A stretch of DNA of 61,149 bases from an uncultured Mailhella sp. GTDB lineage: Bacteria; Desulfobacterota; Desulfovibrionia; Desulfovibrionales; Desulfovibrionaceae. A program made the translations under genes and the position numbers. Positions 29,265 through 41,466 of this stretch are shown in pieces. Numbering within the stretch: position 1 is the stretch's first letter; the number at the start of each line of letters is the position of its first letter. The notes under the pieces were generated by a model. The model saw only the letters and a list, made by a program, of their open reading frames with translations, had not been told where the DNA came from and did not search any database. The DNA lies in NCBI RefSeq assembly GCF_944324615.1, contig NZ_CALUWY010000010.1:1-61149 (forward strand). The letters are read 5' to 3'.

Positions 29265-30133
29265 AGATGCTGATGAAAGATCGCGGTTTCTGGGTAGGAA
29301 CCGCCTACTGCGTACTGGCGGCTCTGGCATGGGCCATCATCGGCCCCATTTCCCGCATCTGCTTTGCGGAGGGGATGGAGCCTGCATCCGTGGCTTTCTG
29401 GCGCATGGCCATTTCCGGCCTGTGCTTTCTGGTGCACGCCCTGCTTCGCGGCGGAATCCATGCCCGGGGACGCGACCTTGTGAGCATGGTGCTTTTCGGT
29501 GCGGTCAACGTTTCCCTGGTCATTCTGTCCCTGCAGATTTCCATTCAGAAAAGCGGAGGAGCCATTGCCATCATTCTCATGTTCACGGCTCCGGCATGGG
29601 TGGCGTTTTTCTCGCGCATTCTGTTCCACGAGGCCATAAACTCGGCCAAGATGACCGCCCTGCTGCTGGCCATGGTGGGCACGAGCCTGGTCTGCCTTTC
29701 GGGCGGCAGTCTCGGTGAGGAGGTTTCCTATGTGGGCATAGGCTGCGGCCTGCTTTCCGGCTTCACCTACGCCTTCCAGTTCCTCTTCTTCACCTGGTAC
29801 AAGGACCGCTATTCCACGCAGGAGCTTTTTGCCGTCACGTTTCTCCCGGCGGCGCTGGTGCTTTCGCTGTTCACGGATTTTCAGCCGCTGACGCTCCATG
29901 CCGCGGGGGCGCTGCTTGTGCTCAGCGTGGTGTCCACCTATGTTTCCTACTTCTGGTACGGGCAGTCGCTGCGCTACCTTTCCCCGGTGCAGGCCGCCAT
30001 TCTGGGCAACCTGGAACCGGTGGTGAGCACGCTTCTGTGCTGGTGGTTCTGGAACGAGAATTTTTCGTTCATCGGCTGGGCGGGCTGTGCGCTGGTCATA
30101 GGTTCCGTGCTGCTGCTCACGCTGAAGAAATGA
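29261..30133 (+). CDS. EamA/DMT-family exporter
   Basis: A 290-residue inner-membrane protein with ten predicted helices and two EamA repeats (about 10-140 and 155-290); closing block SPVQAAILGNLEPVVSTLLCWWFWNENFSFIGWAGCALVIGSVLLL is characteristic of RhaT/YdcZ-like DMT exporters. The ATG overlaps the stop of the B3/4-domain gene, so translation is coupled; a link between amino-acid or tRNA quality control and export of a toxic amino acid is possible but speculative. It is only distantly similar to the DMT protein at 21799. Confidence 0.85.
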   Translation: MKMLMKDRGFWVGTAYCVLAALAWAIIGPISRICFAEGMEPASVAFWRMAISGLCFLVHALLRGGIHARGRDLVSMVLFGAVNVSLVILSLQISIQKSGGAIAIILMFTAPAWVAFFSRILFHEAINSAKMTALLLAMVGTSLVCLSGGSLGEEVSYVGIGCGLLSGFTYAFQFLFFTWYKDRYSTQELFAVTFLPAALVLSLFTDFQPLTLHAAGALLVLSVVSTYVSYFWYGQSLRYLSPVQAAILGNLEPVVSTLLCWWFWNENFSFIGWAGCALVIGSVLLLTLKK

Positions 30134-30150
30134 CGGATGCTTCACGAAGA

Positions 30151-30184
30151 AAAAGGCGCCTCCCCTGCGGAAGGCGCCTTTTTT
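30151..30184. terminator. Bidirectional intrinsic terminator
   Basis: GC-rich stem AAAAGGCGCC... paired with ...GGCGCCTTTTTT between the convergent DMT and mgtE genes; it touches the mgtE stop. Confidence 0.88.
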
Positions 30185-31563
30185 CATGCCTGAATCAGAA
30201 GATCGGCCAGGAACAGATAGGCAAAGGCGAAGTAGATGAACACCCCGAACAGATCCATGATGGAGGTGATGAGCGGGGAGGAGAGCGTTGCCGGGTCCGT
30301 GCCCATGCGGCGGGCGAGGAAGGGCAGCAGAAGACCGATGACGCCTCCTGCGGCGGTGCAGACGAACATGCTGAGCGCCACGGTGATGAGCACGTCGAGG
30401 CCTATGCCCTTGGAAAACCAGGCCAGAACGCCTTCCAGCACGGCGACGGTAAGGCCGAGGGCGCAGGCGACGGGAAGTTCCCGCCGGAGCACGCGCCATA
30501 TGTCGGACAGGCGAAGCTGTACGTCGCCTACGGCCATGGCCCGGATGACCAGCGTGGCGGACTGACTGCCCGTATTGCCGCCCATGTCCACGATGGGCGC
30601 AATGAAGGCCGCAAGTACGATGACCTTGGAGAGAATTTCCTCCTGCGCGGCCACAAAGCTGCTGGTGATGACCCCGAACACGGTGAGGAAGATGAGCCAG
30701 AACACGCGCACCTTGAACATGGCCGAGAGCGGGGAATGCAGGATGTCGAGGTCGGTGTCGTCGGCCGTGGCCGTGCCGCCGAAGCGGGCCAGCTGCGAGG
30801 CGTCCTGTTCCTTTTCGATGTCCATGGCGTCGTCCACGGTGATGATGCCCATCATCCTGTTTTCCTCATCCATAACGGGCAGGGCCAGCAGGTCGTAGCG
30901 GCGGATCAGTTCCGTGGAGCGGGAACAGGGCCATGAGGCGGGCACGGAAACGGGGCGGCGGCGCATGATGCTTTCCACAGTGGCCTCGTCATCGGCAAGC
31001 AGCAGCTCCCTGAGGGATACGGTGCCGAGAAGATGCTTTTCCTTGTCGAGCACATAGACGATGTAAATGGTCTCACTGCCGCGCGCCACGGCCCGCACGG
31101 TTTTCAGCGCGGCGGCAACCCGCGTTTCGGGAAGCACGGAAATATATTCGGAAGTGGTGGCGGAACCGGTGCTTTCTTCAGGAAAGGCCGCCAGCCTGAG
31201 CATGTCGTCGCGGATGTCCTTTTCCAGGCTGGGGAGCAGCTTCCGCCTTGCCTGCGCGTCGAGAAGCCCGTAGAAGTCGGCCCGCTCGTCGGAGGGCAGA
31301 TGCTGCAGCAGGCGGGCCGCATCGCCGGAATCCATCTGGTGGAAGAGCTCGGTCTGAAGCTCTTCGGAAAAATAGCAGAACAGGGACGCGGCCGTTTCGG
31401 CGTCCAGAAATTTCAGCAGATCGAGGGTGACGGCGTGCGGAAGCGCGGCAAGTTCTTCCGCCATGTCGGAGGGATGGAGGTGTTCCGCCGCTTCGGCAAG
31501 GGCCTGGAGACGGCGATCTTCGGGCAGTTCACGGAGAATGAGCAGAATATCCTTACGGGTCAT
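30184..31563 (-). CDS. mgtE: Magnesium transporter MgtE
   Basis: A 459-residue Mg2+ channel. N-terminal MgtE N domain (1 to about 125, helical superhelix), two CBS domains (about 130-250) that sense cytosolic Mg2+, and a five-helix membrane domain (about 280-459) with APIVDMGGNTGSQSATLVIRA, the conserved pore-lining signature, and LSSPLITSIMDLFGV. All expected features are present. AGAGGA precedes the ATG. A 32-codon proline-rich ORF overlaps its start in another frame, and the leader is unusually long. Confidence 0.95.
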   Translation of the reverse strand: MTRKDILLILRELPEDRRLQALAEAAEHLHPSDMAEELAALPHAVTLDLLKFLDAETAASLFCYFSEELQTELFHQMDSGDAARLLQHLPSDERADFYGLLDAQARRKLLPSLEKDIRDDMLRLAAFPEESTGSATTSEYISVLPETRVAAALKTVRAVARGSETIYIVYVLDKEKHLLGTVSLRELLLADDEATVESIMRRRPVSVPASWPCSRSTELIRRYDLLALPVMDEENRMMGIITVDDAMDIEKEQDASQLARFGGTATADDTDLDILHSPLSAMFKVRVFWLIFLTVFGVITSSFVAAQEEILSKVIVLAAFIAPIVDMGGNTGSQSATLVIRAMAVGDVQLRLSDIWRVLRRELPVACALGLTVAVLEGVLAWFSKGIGLDVLITVALSMFVCTAAGGVIGLLLPFLARRMGTDPATLSSPLITSIMDLFGVFIYFAFAYLFLADLLIQA

Positions 31564-31651
31564 GGCATGATTCCTCTTTGCATTCTGTTGAAGGGGAAAA
31601 GACGGGACGGGGGGACGAAGGTCGGCCGGTACTGTCGGGGTGGCTTTCCAT
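31553..31651 (-). CDS. Proline-rich leader ORF overlapping the mgtE start
   Basis: A 32-codon ORF with a strong ribosome-binding site (AAAAGGAG, 7 bases upstream of the ATG at 31651). The peptide has six prolines and several acidic residues (starts MESHPDSTGRPSSPRP, ends CHDP). Its stop codon lies inside mgtE, covering codons 3-4 in another frame, so translation of the two is likely coupled. Pro- and acidic-rich leader peptides sense Mg2+ upstream of mgtA and mgtC in enterobacteria (MgtL, MgtP), which makes the same logic attractive here; no homology is claimed. Confidence 0.5.
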   Translation of the reverse strand: MESHPDSTGRPSSPRPVFSPSTECKEESCHDP

Positions 31652-32327
31652 GGAAGGCTCCTTTTCGGCTGAAGGTGACGAAGGCGCGTGCGGGGCGGGT
31701 GACGCCTGCGCCGCGTTTTTTTGTTGCGGAAGGTTCTGGGCGGGCGGAAGGTGCCGGACCGCCGTGTTCCTTATGGGATGAGGGGAGTTAAAAGAAAATC
31801 GTACCGTCATACCCGGCATCGGGCGGCAGCGCCCGGCGCAGAAGGAGAAACGGCATGCGGCAGAGACGATGCGACGGCGCAGGCAGAGGCACGCATGCCC
31901 ATGCAGGGGAGAGGGCACGGAAAAAGACGCTGCGGCGCTCAGGGCGTCCGCCGCTGTGCGGAAGGGAAAGGAGAGGGAGAAGCATGGGACCTCCTCGTCA
32001 GGCTGCACGACCTGCGGGAGGATGGGCGCAGATCGTCAGCTCAGGAGTGTGAGCGGGGTGAAGCGTTGACTGTGACTTTCTGCGGACATGGAAACTTCCC
32101 TGGTTGATGAAGTGTCTATGGACAGCCTCTAGCCTGAGAAGGGCGGCTGTGTCAAGTCATAACATTCCGTATTTCTGACAAAAATTTTGTGTTCCGGGAA
32201 AGGGTGAGGCCCGGGAGGGGAACCGCCCCGGCAGGCGTGCAGGGCGGAGAAAAACGGTCAGATCCGGAAGGGATGCTGTTTTCTCCCTGCGTTTTTTGCC
32301 GTTTCCGGCTGCGCGCTCCGGCATGAA
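31652..32327 (-). promoter_or_regulatory. Long mgtE leader/intergenic region
   Basis: No credible gene of normal size. A candidate minus-strand -35 TTGACA sits at 32150-32155 with a weak -10 (TAGAGG, spacer 18), which would give a leader of about 560 bases. I could not match it to the M-box or ykkC-type riboswitch consensus by eye. Confidence 0.4.
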
Positions 32328-32364
32328 AAAAAGCCCGTGTTCCTTGCAGGAGCACGGGCTTTTA
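32328..32364 (-). terminator. Intrinsic terminator of hisA
   Basis: Stem AAAAGCCCGTG/CACGGGCTTTT with a 12-13-base loop, followed on the minus strand by T-rich sequence, 20 bases after the hisA stop. Confidence 0.85.
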
Positions 32365-32382
32365 CAGGTATGGGGAGAAGGT

Positions 32383-33120
32383 TCAGGCCTTCTGTGCGCG
32401 TATCCAGGCCATGGCCTCGGGCAGATTCAGCGTGCCTTCGTAGATGGCGCGCCCGGAAATGGCGCCCTGCAGGTTGGCGTTCACACTGAGGGGGTAGAGG
32501 GCCTTGATGTCGTCAAGGGTGGCCACGCCGCCTGCCGCCACCACGGGCACGGGGCTTGCGGTGGCAAGGTGCGTGAGCATGGGCATGTTCACGCCGCTCT
32601 GCATGCCGTCGCGGGCGATGTCGGTATAGATGATGAAGGCGGTGCCGTCTTCCACCAGGCGGGGCAGAACTTCATCCACGGTGAGGCCGGTATCCGTCAC
32701 CCAGCCGCGCGTCTTGAGCCGTCCGTCGACGGCATCGAGGGAGACGCCGATTCTGCCGGGGAAAAGCGAGCAGAGGCGCGCGTATTCCTTGGGCTTTTCC
32801 AGCGCCATGGTGCCGATGATGAGGCGCGTCACGCCTGCGTCGAACCACATGCGCGCGGCATCCTCGTCACGGACACCGCCGCCGAGTTCCACGGGAATAT
32901 CGAGGGCCGCGCTGATGCGGGACACAAGTTCCGCATTGACGCTTCTGCCCTGAAAGGCTCCGTCGAGGTCGATGAGGTGCAGCCACTCCGCCCCCTGCTG
33001 CTGCCAGTGCAGGGCGGCCGCCACGGGGTCGTCGTTGAAGACGGTGGATTCCTCGGCCTTTCCCTGTTTCAGGCGAACGGCCTTGCCGTTTTGCAGATCC
33101 ACTGCGGGAAAGATGATCAT
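32383..33120 (-). CDS. hisA: Phosphoribosylformimino-5-aminoimidazole carboxamide ribotide isomerase HisA
   Basis: A 245-residue TIM-barrel enzyme of histidine synthesis (ProFAR to PRFAR). Catalytic Asp in [28 protein letters not shown], the phosphate-binding [10 protein letters not shown] and second catalytic Asp in [16 protein letters not shown], closing [13 protein letters not shown]. It overlaps the upstream lipoprotein gene by 4 bases, continuing the tat-hisB-lipoprotein-hisA operon. Confidence 0.95.
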   Translation of the reverse strand: MIIFPAVDLQNGKAVRLKQGKAEESTVFNDDPVAAALHWQQQGAEWLHLIDLDGAFQGRSVNAELVSRISAALDIPVELGGGVRDEDAARMWFDAGVTRLIIGTMALEKPKEYARLCSLFPGRIGVSLDAVDGRLKTRGWVTDTGLTVDEVLPRLVEDGTAFIIYTDIARDGMQSGVNMPMLTHLATASPVPVVAAGGVATLDDIKALYPLSVNANLQGAISGRAIYEGTLNLPEAMAWIRAQKA

Positions 33121-33752
33121 AAGCCGAATTCCTCCACGGCCTTGTCCATGCCTTCGGCCGCAAGTTCCACGGCCGTGAGCCAGCTGCCGCCACGGCGGAA
33201 GAAGGAGCCGATCTTGGTGATGTCGCTGGCGAGGGGCTTCTGCTCTTCGGCGTAATGGCTGCGCATCACGAGGGTGGCGGGGTCACGCGCGTCGATGAGG
33301 TAGAAATCTTCGTTGACGGAGGCGGCGGAAATGACGCCTGCCTTGCCGCCCACACGCTCCTGCATGGTGATGATGTGCGGCACGACGATCATGTCCGCAC
33401 CGGCGGCCCGGGCGCGCGTTGCCCAGGTGACGAGGGCGTTGCGGCGGCCGCGCGCATCTCTGGCCATGTCGCCCGAGATGTCGGAATCGCTCAGGAACAC
33501 ATAGGAGCGCTTGCCGTTCTTCAGCTTTTCATGGAAGAGCGCATCAAGCTTTGCCAGCGTTTCTTCGGAGATCTTCTTCTGGTCTTCGGGAATGAAGCCG
33601 GAGAGAAGCTCCGTCGTCTGCGTGGGCTGAGTGAAGGGCGCCACGGCCACGACGAGATCGGGCATGATGAGGCGCTGCTGCTCGGGGGCCTTCTGGCAGC
33701 CGGCCAGAAGGCAGAGGCTGCACAGGGCAAGGAGGAAATGGCGGAAGAACAT
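33117..33752 (-). CDS. Lipoprotein of unknown function (CsgG/LpoB-like topology)
   Basis: A 211-residue protein with an N-terminal lipobox ([13 protein letters not shown], Cys at about residue 19). The mature part alternates strands and helices: VVAVAPF..., a helix, [49 protein letters not shown] and a final helix with [19 protein letters not shown]. That order resembles CsgG/LpoB/TolB-N type periplasmic domains, but I do not recognise the family. It is wedged between hisB (1-base overlap) and hisA (4-base overlap), so it is co-translated with histidine genes without an obvious link. Confidence 0.65.
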   Translation of the reverse strand: MFFRHFLLALCSLCLLAGCQKAPEQQRLIMPDLVVAVAPFTQPTQTTELLSGFIPEDQKKISEETLAKLDALFHEKLKNGKRSYVFLSDSDISGDMARDARGRRNALVTWATRARAAGADMIVVPHIITMQERVGGKAGVISAASVNEDFYLIDARDPATLVMRSHYAEEQKPLASDITKIGSFFRRGGSWLTAVELAAEGMDKAVEEFGL

Positions 33753-34354
33753 CAGTCGAGACTCCCCTTGGTACTGGGCATGCGGTCGTTGCTGCGTCGT
33801 ACAGCCTGCGCCAGCGCAAGGCCCAGCCCCTTGGCGGCGGATTCCAGAAGATGATGGCCGTTTTTGCCGTACTGGAAAGAAATGTGAAGGTTGCACTGGG
33901 CCGACGAGGCAAAGGCCTTGTAGAATTCCCGCCACACGTCCTTTTCCTCGCCCGCCATGACGGGGGGCAGCAGATCGTCGCCCCGGAATTCCAGCCACGG
34001 GCGGCCGGAAAGGTCGAGGGTCACGTCGGCCAGGGCTTCGTCCATGGGAACTCTCGCCCAGCCTGTGCGGGCTATGCCCTTTCTGTCGCCGAGAGCGTCG
34101 CGGAGCGCCCTGCCGAGGCACAGTGCCACATCTTCCGTGGTGTGGTGGGCGTCCACATGCATGTCGCCGGAACAGGTGAGGCGCAGGTCGAAGCCCGCCC
34201 AGAAGGTGGTGAGGGTGAGCATGTGGTCGAGCATGCCGAAGCCCGTGGAAACGGTGCAGTTTCCCGAACCTTCAAGGACAAGCTCCAGTTTCACCGAGGT
34301 TTCCCCGGTGGAGCGTGAAACGGACGCGGAGCGCACGGGGCAGGCTTCCATCAT
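33752..34354 (-). CDS. hisB: Imidazoleglycerol-phosphate dehydratase HisB
   Basis: A 200-residue Mn2+-dependent dehydratase of histidine synthesis, monofunctional form. It has [12 protein letters not shown] near the N-terminus, [20 protein letters not shown], the metal-binding [15 protein letters not shown] and the second-site [21 protein letters not shown]. Start at 34354 overlaps the tatC stop by one base. The usual partner hisA is next but one; other his genes are not in the window. Confidence 0.95.
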   Translation of the reverse strand: MMEACPVRSASVSRSTGETSVKLELVLEGSGNCTVSTGFGMLDHMLTLTTFWAGFDLRLTCSGDMHVDAHHTTEDVALCLGRALRDALGDRKGIARTGWARVPMDEALADVTLDLSGRPWLEFRGDDLLPPVMAGEEKDVWREFYKAFASSAQCNLHISFQYGKNGHHLLESAAKGLGLALAQAVRRSNDRMPSTKGSLD

Positions 34355-35661
34355 CAGGCCTCCTTCTTTTCACCGGCCGTCTCGGAATCCTTGCCGGAAT
34401 CTTTTTTTCTGTAGGCCATGGCCGAAACGTAGATGCTCACTTCATAGAGAACCAGCATGGGCAGGGCCATGAGGCACTGGGAGAAAACGTCCGGCGGGGT
34501 GAGAATGGCGGCCACGATGAAGATGACCAGAATGGCGTATCTCCGGGTCCTGCGCATGAACTCCGGCGTAAGAAGGCCAAAGCGCGAAAGGAAATACGCA
34601 AACAGTGGCATTTCAAACACCAGCCCGAAGGCGATGAGGAGCTTGAGCGCGAAGCTGAGGTATTCCTCCACCGAGATCATGGGCACGATGGTTTCCGTGG
34701 CAAAGCCCATGAAGAACTGGAACGCGATGGGGAACACCAGGAAGAAGCAGAACGCCGCGCCCGCCAGGAAGAATATGGAGGAGAAGAAGGCCAGCGGCAG
34801 TACCGCCCGACGCTCCTCCCGGTAGAGTCCGGGGGCGATGAAGGCCCAGAGCTGATAGAAGCTGAAGGGACTTGTGCCGAACAGCGAGGCCACGAGGGCC
34901 ACCTTCATGTAGGTGAAGAACGCGCCCTGGGGAGAGGTGTAGATGAGCTTGCTGCCTTCGGGCATGCAGGCCTGAAGGGGAGCGGAAAGAAAGGCGTACA
35001 GCGGTTCGGACACGCCGTAGAACGCCACGAAACCGAGAATCACGATGATGACGATGCGGAAAAGCCTGCGCCGGAGTTCGTTGAGGTGCCCCATGATGCT
35101 CATGGGCACGTCGTCTTCCGCGCCTTCCTCTTCGTCCTCATCCTTGTGTTCTTCCGGCTTTTCCGGGGCCTGGAAGGCCGCAAAGGCGGGCACGTCGGAG
35201 GAGGGCTGAGGCTTTTCTTCCGCATTGTCCTGCTCTTCGGAGGAGGACTGCGGCTTTTCTTCCGTCTTGTCCTGTTCTTCGGGAGCCTTTTCGTCCTGAT
35301 TTTTGTCTTCCGCGCCTTCTGCAAACAGGTTCAGAGGGCCGTGGGGACTGCCGTCATCGGAGATGTCGGCGGCATCCGCGTCCTGTTCCGGGGCTTTTTC
35401 GTCCCGCACATCCTGTTCCGGCAGGTTCTGCGCTTCGCTTCCCGCTTCTCCGGCGCTTTCTTCATTGTGCGCGGAGTCTTCGGCAGGCGCTGCGGCCTCG
35501 TCGTTCCCGGGGGTGTTTTCCTCATGAAATTCATACCCGGTGGAGGCGGCTGAGGCGGCGGAAGCGTAATAGGAGGCCATATCCGGTTCCGCATTGGCGG
35601 AGGCGTCGGCGGAAGTGCCCCCCTCCGGGGAGGGGGTATTGAGAATATCTTTCTTTTCCAT
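34354..35661 (-). CDS. tatC: Sec-independent translocase TatC with long acidic N-terminal extension
   Basis: A 435-residue protein. The TatC core begins near residue 187 ([16 protein letters not shown]) and carries six helices and the signal-peptide-binding region ([39 protein letters not shown]). The first about 186 residues are a low-complexity, strongly acidic, Ala/Glu/Asp/Pro/Ser-rich region with an imperfect internal repeat (EEQDxxEEKPQ at about 128-155); normal TatC has only a few residues there. Start at 35661 is the best available: initiation at codon 187 lacks an obvious strong ribosome-binding site. Follows the tatA/B gene by 13 bases. Confidence 0.9.
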   Translation of the reverse strand: MEKKDILNTPSPEGGTSADASANAEPDMASYYASAASAASTGYEFHEENTPGNDEAAAPAEDSAHNEESAGEAGSEAQNLPEQDVRDEKAPEQDADAADISDDGSPHGPLNLFAEGAEDKNQDEKAPEEQDKTEEKPQSSSEEQDNAEEKPQPSSDVPAFAAFQAPEKPEEHKDEDEEEGAEDDVPMSIMGHLNELRRRLFRIVIIVILGFVAFYGVSEPLYAFLSAPLQACMPEGSKLIYTSPQGAFFTYMKVALVASLFGTSPFSFYQLWAFIAPGLYREERRAVLPLAFFSSIFFLAGAAFCFFLVFPIAFQFFMGFATETIVPMISVEEYLSFALKLLIAFGLVFEMPLFAYFLSRFGLLTPEFMRRTRRYAILVIFIVAAILTPPDVFSQCLMALPMLVLYEVSIYVSAMAYRKKDSGKDSETAGEKKEA

Positions 35662-35674
35662 GCCTATCGTCCGC

Positions 35675-35950
35675 TCAGGCCTTTTTTTCCGTATCCGTCT
35701 CAGCATTTTTGACCTGCGCGGCCTTTTCCGTTTCGGCTTCGGCGGCGGCCTTTCTGGCCTTGGCCTTTTCCGCCTCTTCCTCAAAGGCTATTTCCGTATT
35801 GAGCGTACGCTGAAATTCCGTGGAAACACGGCGGAATTCACCCATGGCGCGGCCGAGGGTATGGGCGATTTTGGGCAGGTTCTTGGGGCCGAGAACCAGA
35901 AGGGCCACAACCAGGATGACCAGCAATTCAGTGCTGCCGATGCCAAACAT
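35675..35950 (-). CDS. tatB: Twin-arginine translocase subunit TatA/TatB
   Basis: A 91-residue protein: one N-terminal helix (STELLVILVVALLVLGPKNLPKI) with the TatA/B hinge LGPKNLPK, an amphipathic helix (IAHTLGRAMGEFRRVSTEFQRTL) and a charged tail. The Glu in the membrane helix (TELLVIL) and FRRVSTEFQ point to TatB more than TatA, though deltaproteobacteria often use one hybrid. GAGGAG precedes the ATG. It heads the tatB-tatC-hisB-lipoprotein-hisA operon. Confidence 0.88.
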   Translation of the reverse strand: MFGIGSTELLVILVVALLVLGPKNLPKIAHTLGRAMGEFRRVSTEFQRTLNTEIAFEEEAEKAKARKAAAEAETEKAAQVKNAETDTEKKA

Positions 35951-36060
35951 CTATAAAAACTCCTCAAGAGGGTTATCTCTCCGTCAGCTTTGGACGGTAG
36001 CATATCGTTTGTGGGCCTTCAAGTGCATCCTTGCACCGTACCCGGTGGAAACAGGCCCTG

Positions 36061-36357
36061 TCAGAGGCCTTCAAAGTATCTGCGGGGCACGCGCCCTTCC
36101 TCGTCGAAGGTTACGCCCTCTTCTTCCAGAAGGCGGCGCTGTTCGTCTGCGCTTTCCGGGGAAAGGGCGGGAAGGGATCCGTCCTTGCGGATGACCCTGT
36201 GCCAGGGCACGCCCTCTTCGGGGCAGACATGCAGCGCCCAGCCCACCTGACGGGCCATGCGCGGATTGCCCGCAAGAAAGGCCACCTGTCCGTAACTAAT
36301 GACCTGCCCGCGCGGCACGGAACGGACAACGGCATATACTTTTTCAAAGAAATTCAT
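36061..36357 (-). CDS. Alkyltransferase-like protein (ATL, MGMT family without catalytic Cys)
   Basis: A 98-residue DNA-binding domain of the O6-alkylguanine-DNA alkyltransferase family. The helix-turn-helix and active-site loop are present (VPRGQVISYGQVAFLAGNPRMARQVGWAL) but the invariant PCHRV is PWHRV, so the alkyl-acceptor Cys is Trp, as in ATL proteins that flag O6-alkylguanine for nucleotide excision repair. Start at 36357 matches ATL length. Confidence 0.92.
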   Translation of the reverse strand: MNFFEKVYAVVRSVPRGQVISYGQVAFLAGNPRMARQVGWALHVCPEEGVPWHRVIRKDGSLPALSPESADEQRRLLEEEGVTFDEEGRVPRRYFEGL

Positions 36358-36518
36358 GGCAGGCTCTCTGATGCGTTGCTGGCGTGAAACGTGTTCTGCG
36401 GCGGAAGAGGGCGACCTTCCCCCGGAAGGGGAAAGTGCGTTCGGCAGGGGCGTGGGCTTTGCGCGTGCTGGCGGATTCAGGATCCTTCTCCGGAGTTTTT
36501 CCGGCCTTCGGGCGCCGA

Positions 36519-36992
36519 TCAGAACGTGAAGGTCATGACCATATCCTCTTCCTGTTCCCGGGTGATACGGAAGCCGAGTCTGCAATACAGCGTTGCCGCA
36601 GGATTCTTTCTGTGTACGGAAAGAGAAACCTTTTTCCAGCCCCGGGCTTTCAGCTCTTCGAGCATGCGCATCATGAGCGCACGCCCCAGGCCTCTGCCCC
36701 GGAAGGGGGCATGCAGGGCGACGGCAAGTTCCGGCGTTTCATCATCCACAAAGCCGAAGCCCTGCATGAGGCGCACCCACACCGCTCCCGCGACGCGGCC
36801 GTCGACTTCCGCACAGAAGCAGAGATCGCCCTTTTTCGTGCCGAAGTCCCTGACATAGGCATAAAGCGCAGGAAGGCGCGTGATGCTCCGGGGCGGCTTT
36901 TTTTCTCCTTCCTGCAGGAACACGGCTTCATAGAGAAAATCTTCCAGCAGCGGATATTCGCTTTCCTTCATGGGACGGATGAGGCATTTCAT
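36519..36992 (-). CDS. GNAT-family N-acetyltransferase
   Basis: A 157-residue acetyltransferase. The acetyl-CoA loop is VALHAPFRGRGLGRALMMRML (R/Q-x-x-G-x-G/A variant RGRGLG) followed by VSLSVHRKNPAATLYCRLGFRI, the usual C-terminal GNAT motif. I prefer the ATG at 36992 because GGAG lies 7 bases upstream; the ATG at 36998 would be only one base away from it. Substrate unknown. Confidence 0.85.
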   Translation of the reverse strand: MKCLIRPMKESEYPLLEDFLYEAVFLQEGEKKPPRSITRLPALYAYVRDFGTKKGDLCFCAEVDGRVAGAVWVRLMQGFGFVDDETPELAVALHAPFRGRGLGRALMMRMLEELKARGWKKVSLSVHRKNPAATLYCRLGFRITREQEEDMVMTFTF

Positions 36993-37085
36993 GCGCATGC
37001 TCCGAAGAAAAGAGGCGGAAGGGTAGGTTCATGTCCGCGTTCCGGGGAAGAAGCCGGAGTACCGGCCTTTTTCGGCGGAAGGCAT

Positions 37086-37120
37086 AAAAAAAGCCCCGGA
37101 GGCCTTGCAGCTTCCGGGGC
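37086..37120 (-). terminator. Intrinsic terminator after the second GMP synthase gene
   Basis: Stem GCCCCGGA/TTCCGGGGC with an 11-base loop and T7 on the minus strand. Confidence 0.88.
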
Positions 37121-37128
37121 GGAGAGGT

Positions 37129-38109
37129 TTATTCCCATTCAATGGTGCCCACGGGCTTCGGCGTCAGGTCGAAGAGCACGCGGTTCACTCCGCTCACTTC
37201 CTTGGTGATGCGGTCGGTAATGTGCTGCAGCAGCGCGAAGGGCACGTTTTCCACGGTGGCGGTCATGGCGTCCACGGTGTTGACGGCACGGATGATCACC
37301 GGATAGGCGAAGGTGCGCTTGCCGTCGGACACGCCCACGGACTTGAAGTTCGGCACCACGGTGAAGTACTGCCACACCTTGCCTTCCAGACCGTTCTTGG
37401 CGAATTCCTCACGCAGGATGGCGTCGGATTCGCGCACGGCTTCGAGGCGGTCGCGGGTGATGGCGCCGAGGCAGCGCACGCCGAGACCCGGGCCGGGGAA
37501 GGGCTGGCGGTACACCATGCCGTCGGGCAGGCCGAGGGCCTTGCCCACCACGCGCACTTCATCCTTGAACAGGAATTTCAGAGGTTCCACCAGGGAGAAC
37601 TTCAGATCTTCGGGCAGGCCGCCCACATTGTGATGGGCCTTGACGGTGCCGCTTTCCAGAATGTCGGGATAAATGGTGCCCTGCGCCAGGAATTCGATGC
37701 CTTCCTGCTTGCGGGCTTCCTCTTCAAACACGCGGATGAATTCCGCGCCGATGATCTTGCGCTTCTGTTCCGGTTCGGACACGCCTTCGAGCTTGGTGAG
37801 GAAGCGTTCCACGGCATCCACATACACAAGGTTGGCGTTCATCTGGTTGCGGAAGACTTCGATCACCTGTTCCGGTTCGCCCTTGCGCAGAAGACCGTGG
37901 TTGACGTGCACGCAGACGAGCTGACGGCCCACGGCCTTGATGAGCAGGGCGGCCACGACGGAGGAGTCGACGCCGCCGGAAAGGGCGAGCAGCACCTTCT
38001 TGTCGCCGATCTGTTCGCGCAGGGCCTTCACCTGTTCTTCGATGAATGCCTGGGCGAGCGCTTCGGTATTGATGCGGGCCATGGATTCAGGGCGGACATT
38101 GCTGGACAT
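37129..38109 (-). CDS. GMP synthase ATP-pyrophosphatase subunit paralogue (no glutaminase domain)
   Basis: A 326-residue protein covering only the synthetase half of GuaA: PP-loop [46 protein letters not shown] and the C-terminal dimerisation domain ending [19 protein letters not shown]. All residues for XMP adenylation appear present; the class I glutamine amidotransferase domain is absent. Archaeal enzymes are split this way with a separate GuaAa, but no such gene is nearby. GAGGAGA precedes the ATG. It lies 38 bases after full-length guaA in the same operon. It may use free ammonia or act on another xanthosine-like substrate. Confidence 0.85.
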   Translation of the reverse strand: MSSNVRPESMARINTEALAQAFIEEQVKALREQIGDKKVLLALSGGVDSSVVAALLIKAVGRQLVCVHVNHGLLRKGEPEQVIEVFRNQMNANLVYVDAVERFLTKLEGVSEPEQKRKIIGAEFIRVFEEEARKQEGIEFLAQGTIYPDILESGTVKAHHNVGGLPEDLKFSLVEPLKFLFKDEVRVVGKALGLPDGMVYRQPFPGPGLGVRCLGAITRDRLEAVRESDAILREEFAKNGLEGKVWQYFTVVPNFKSVGVSDGKRTFAYPVIIRAVNTVDAMTATVENVPFALLQHITDRITKEVSGVNRVLFDLTPKPVGTIEWE

Positions 38110-38147
38110 GTTATTCTCCTCGGAGGAAGGATTGAAGATTCTTTGGA

Positions 38148-39707
<1,560 letters not shown>

Positions 39708-39766
39708 GAGTGTTCCGGAAAGTAAGGCCCCGCCCCGCCTTGTTCTGGCTGGGCAGGGCCGTTTTG

Positions 39767-41224
<1,458 letters not shown>

Positions 41225-41266
41225 ATTTTCCTCCAGGGTTGGATTAAATTCGGAAAAAGATAGGTC

Positions 41267-41295
41267 AGAATATCTATGGCTTTTCTTACTGTCAA
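41267..41295 (-). promoter_or_regulatory. Sigma-70-type promoter of guaB
   Basis: Minus-strand TTGACA (41290-41295), 17-base spacer, TATTCT (41267-41272); about 40 bases upstream of the guaB ATG. Confidence 0.75.
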
Positions 41296-41411
41296 CAGCG
41301 GAAGGGGGCTCCTGCCCCGCGTCCGGCGCTTCCGGCAGGGAAAAACGGCAGGTTTTCCCTTTTTTGCGTGCAGAAAAGGCCGTGCCGCCCCATTCCCCGG
41401 AGAAACGGGAA

Positions 41412-41439
41412 TAAAAAAGCCGGGAAAACATTCCCGGCC
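41412..41439 (-). terminator. Intrinsic terminator of the DUF1269-repeat gene
   Basis: Stem GCCGGGAA/TTCCCGGC, AACA loop, followed on the minus strand by T6; 27 bases after the stop. It separates this gene from guaB. Confidence 0.9.
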
Positions 41440-41466
41440 AGTATGATTCACGCAGGAACCATGGGA

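Noticed and set aside
31721..32107. Plus-strand ORF of 128 codons opposite the mgtE leader
   Set aside because: Arg/Gly-rich, no ribosome-binding site, no family resemblance.
31652..32327. Mg2+ M-box riboswitch before mgtE
   Set aside because: Read on the minus strand, I could not find the conserved M-box core or stem order; only a structure search could exclude it fully.
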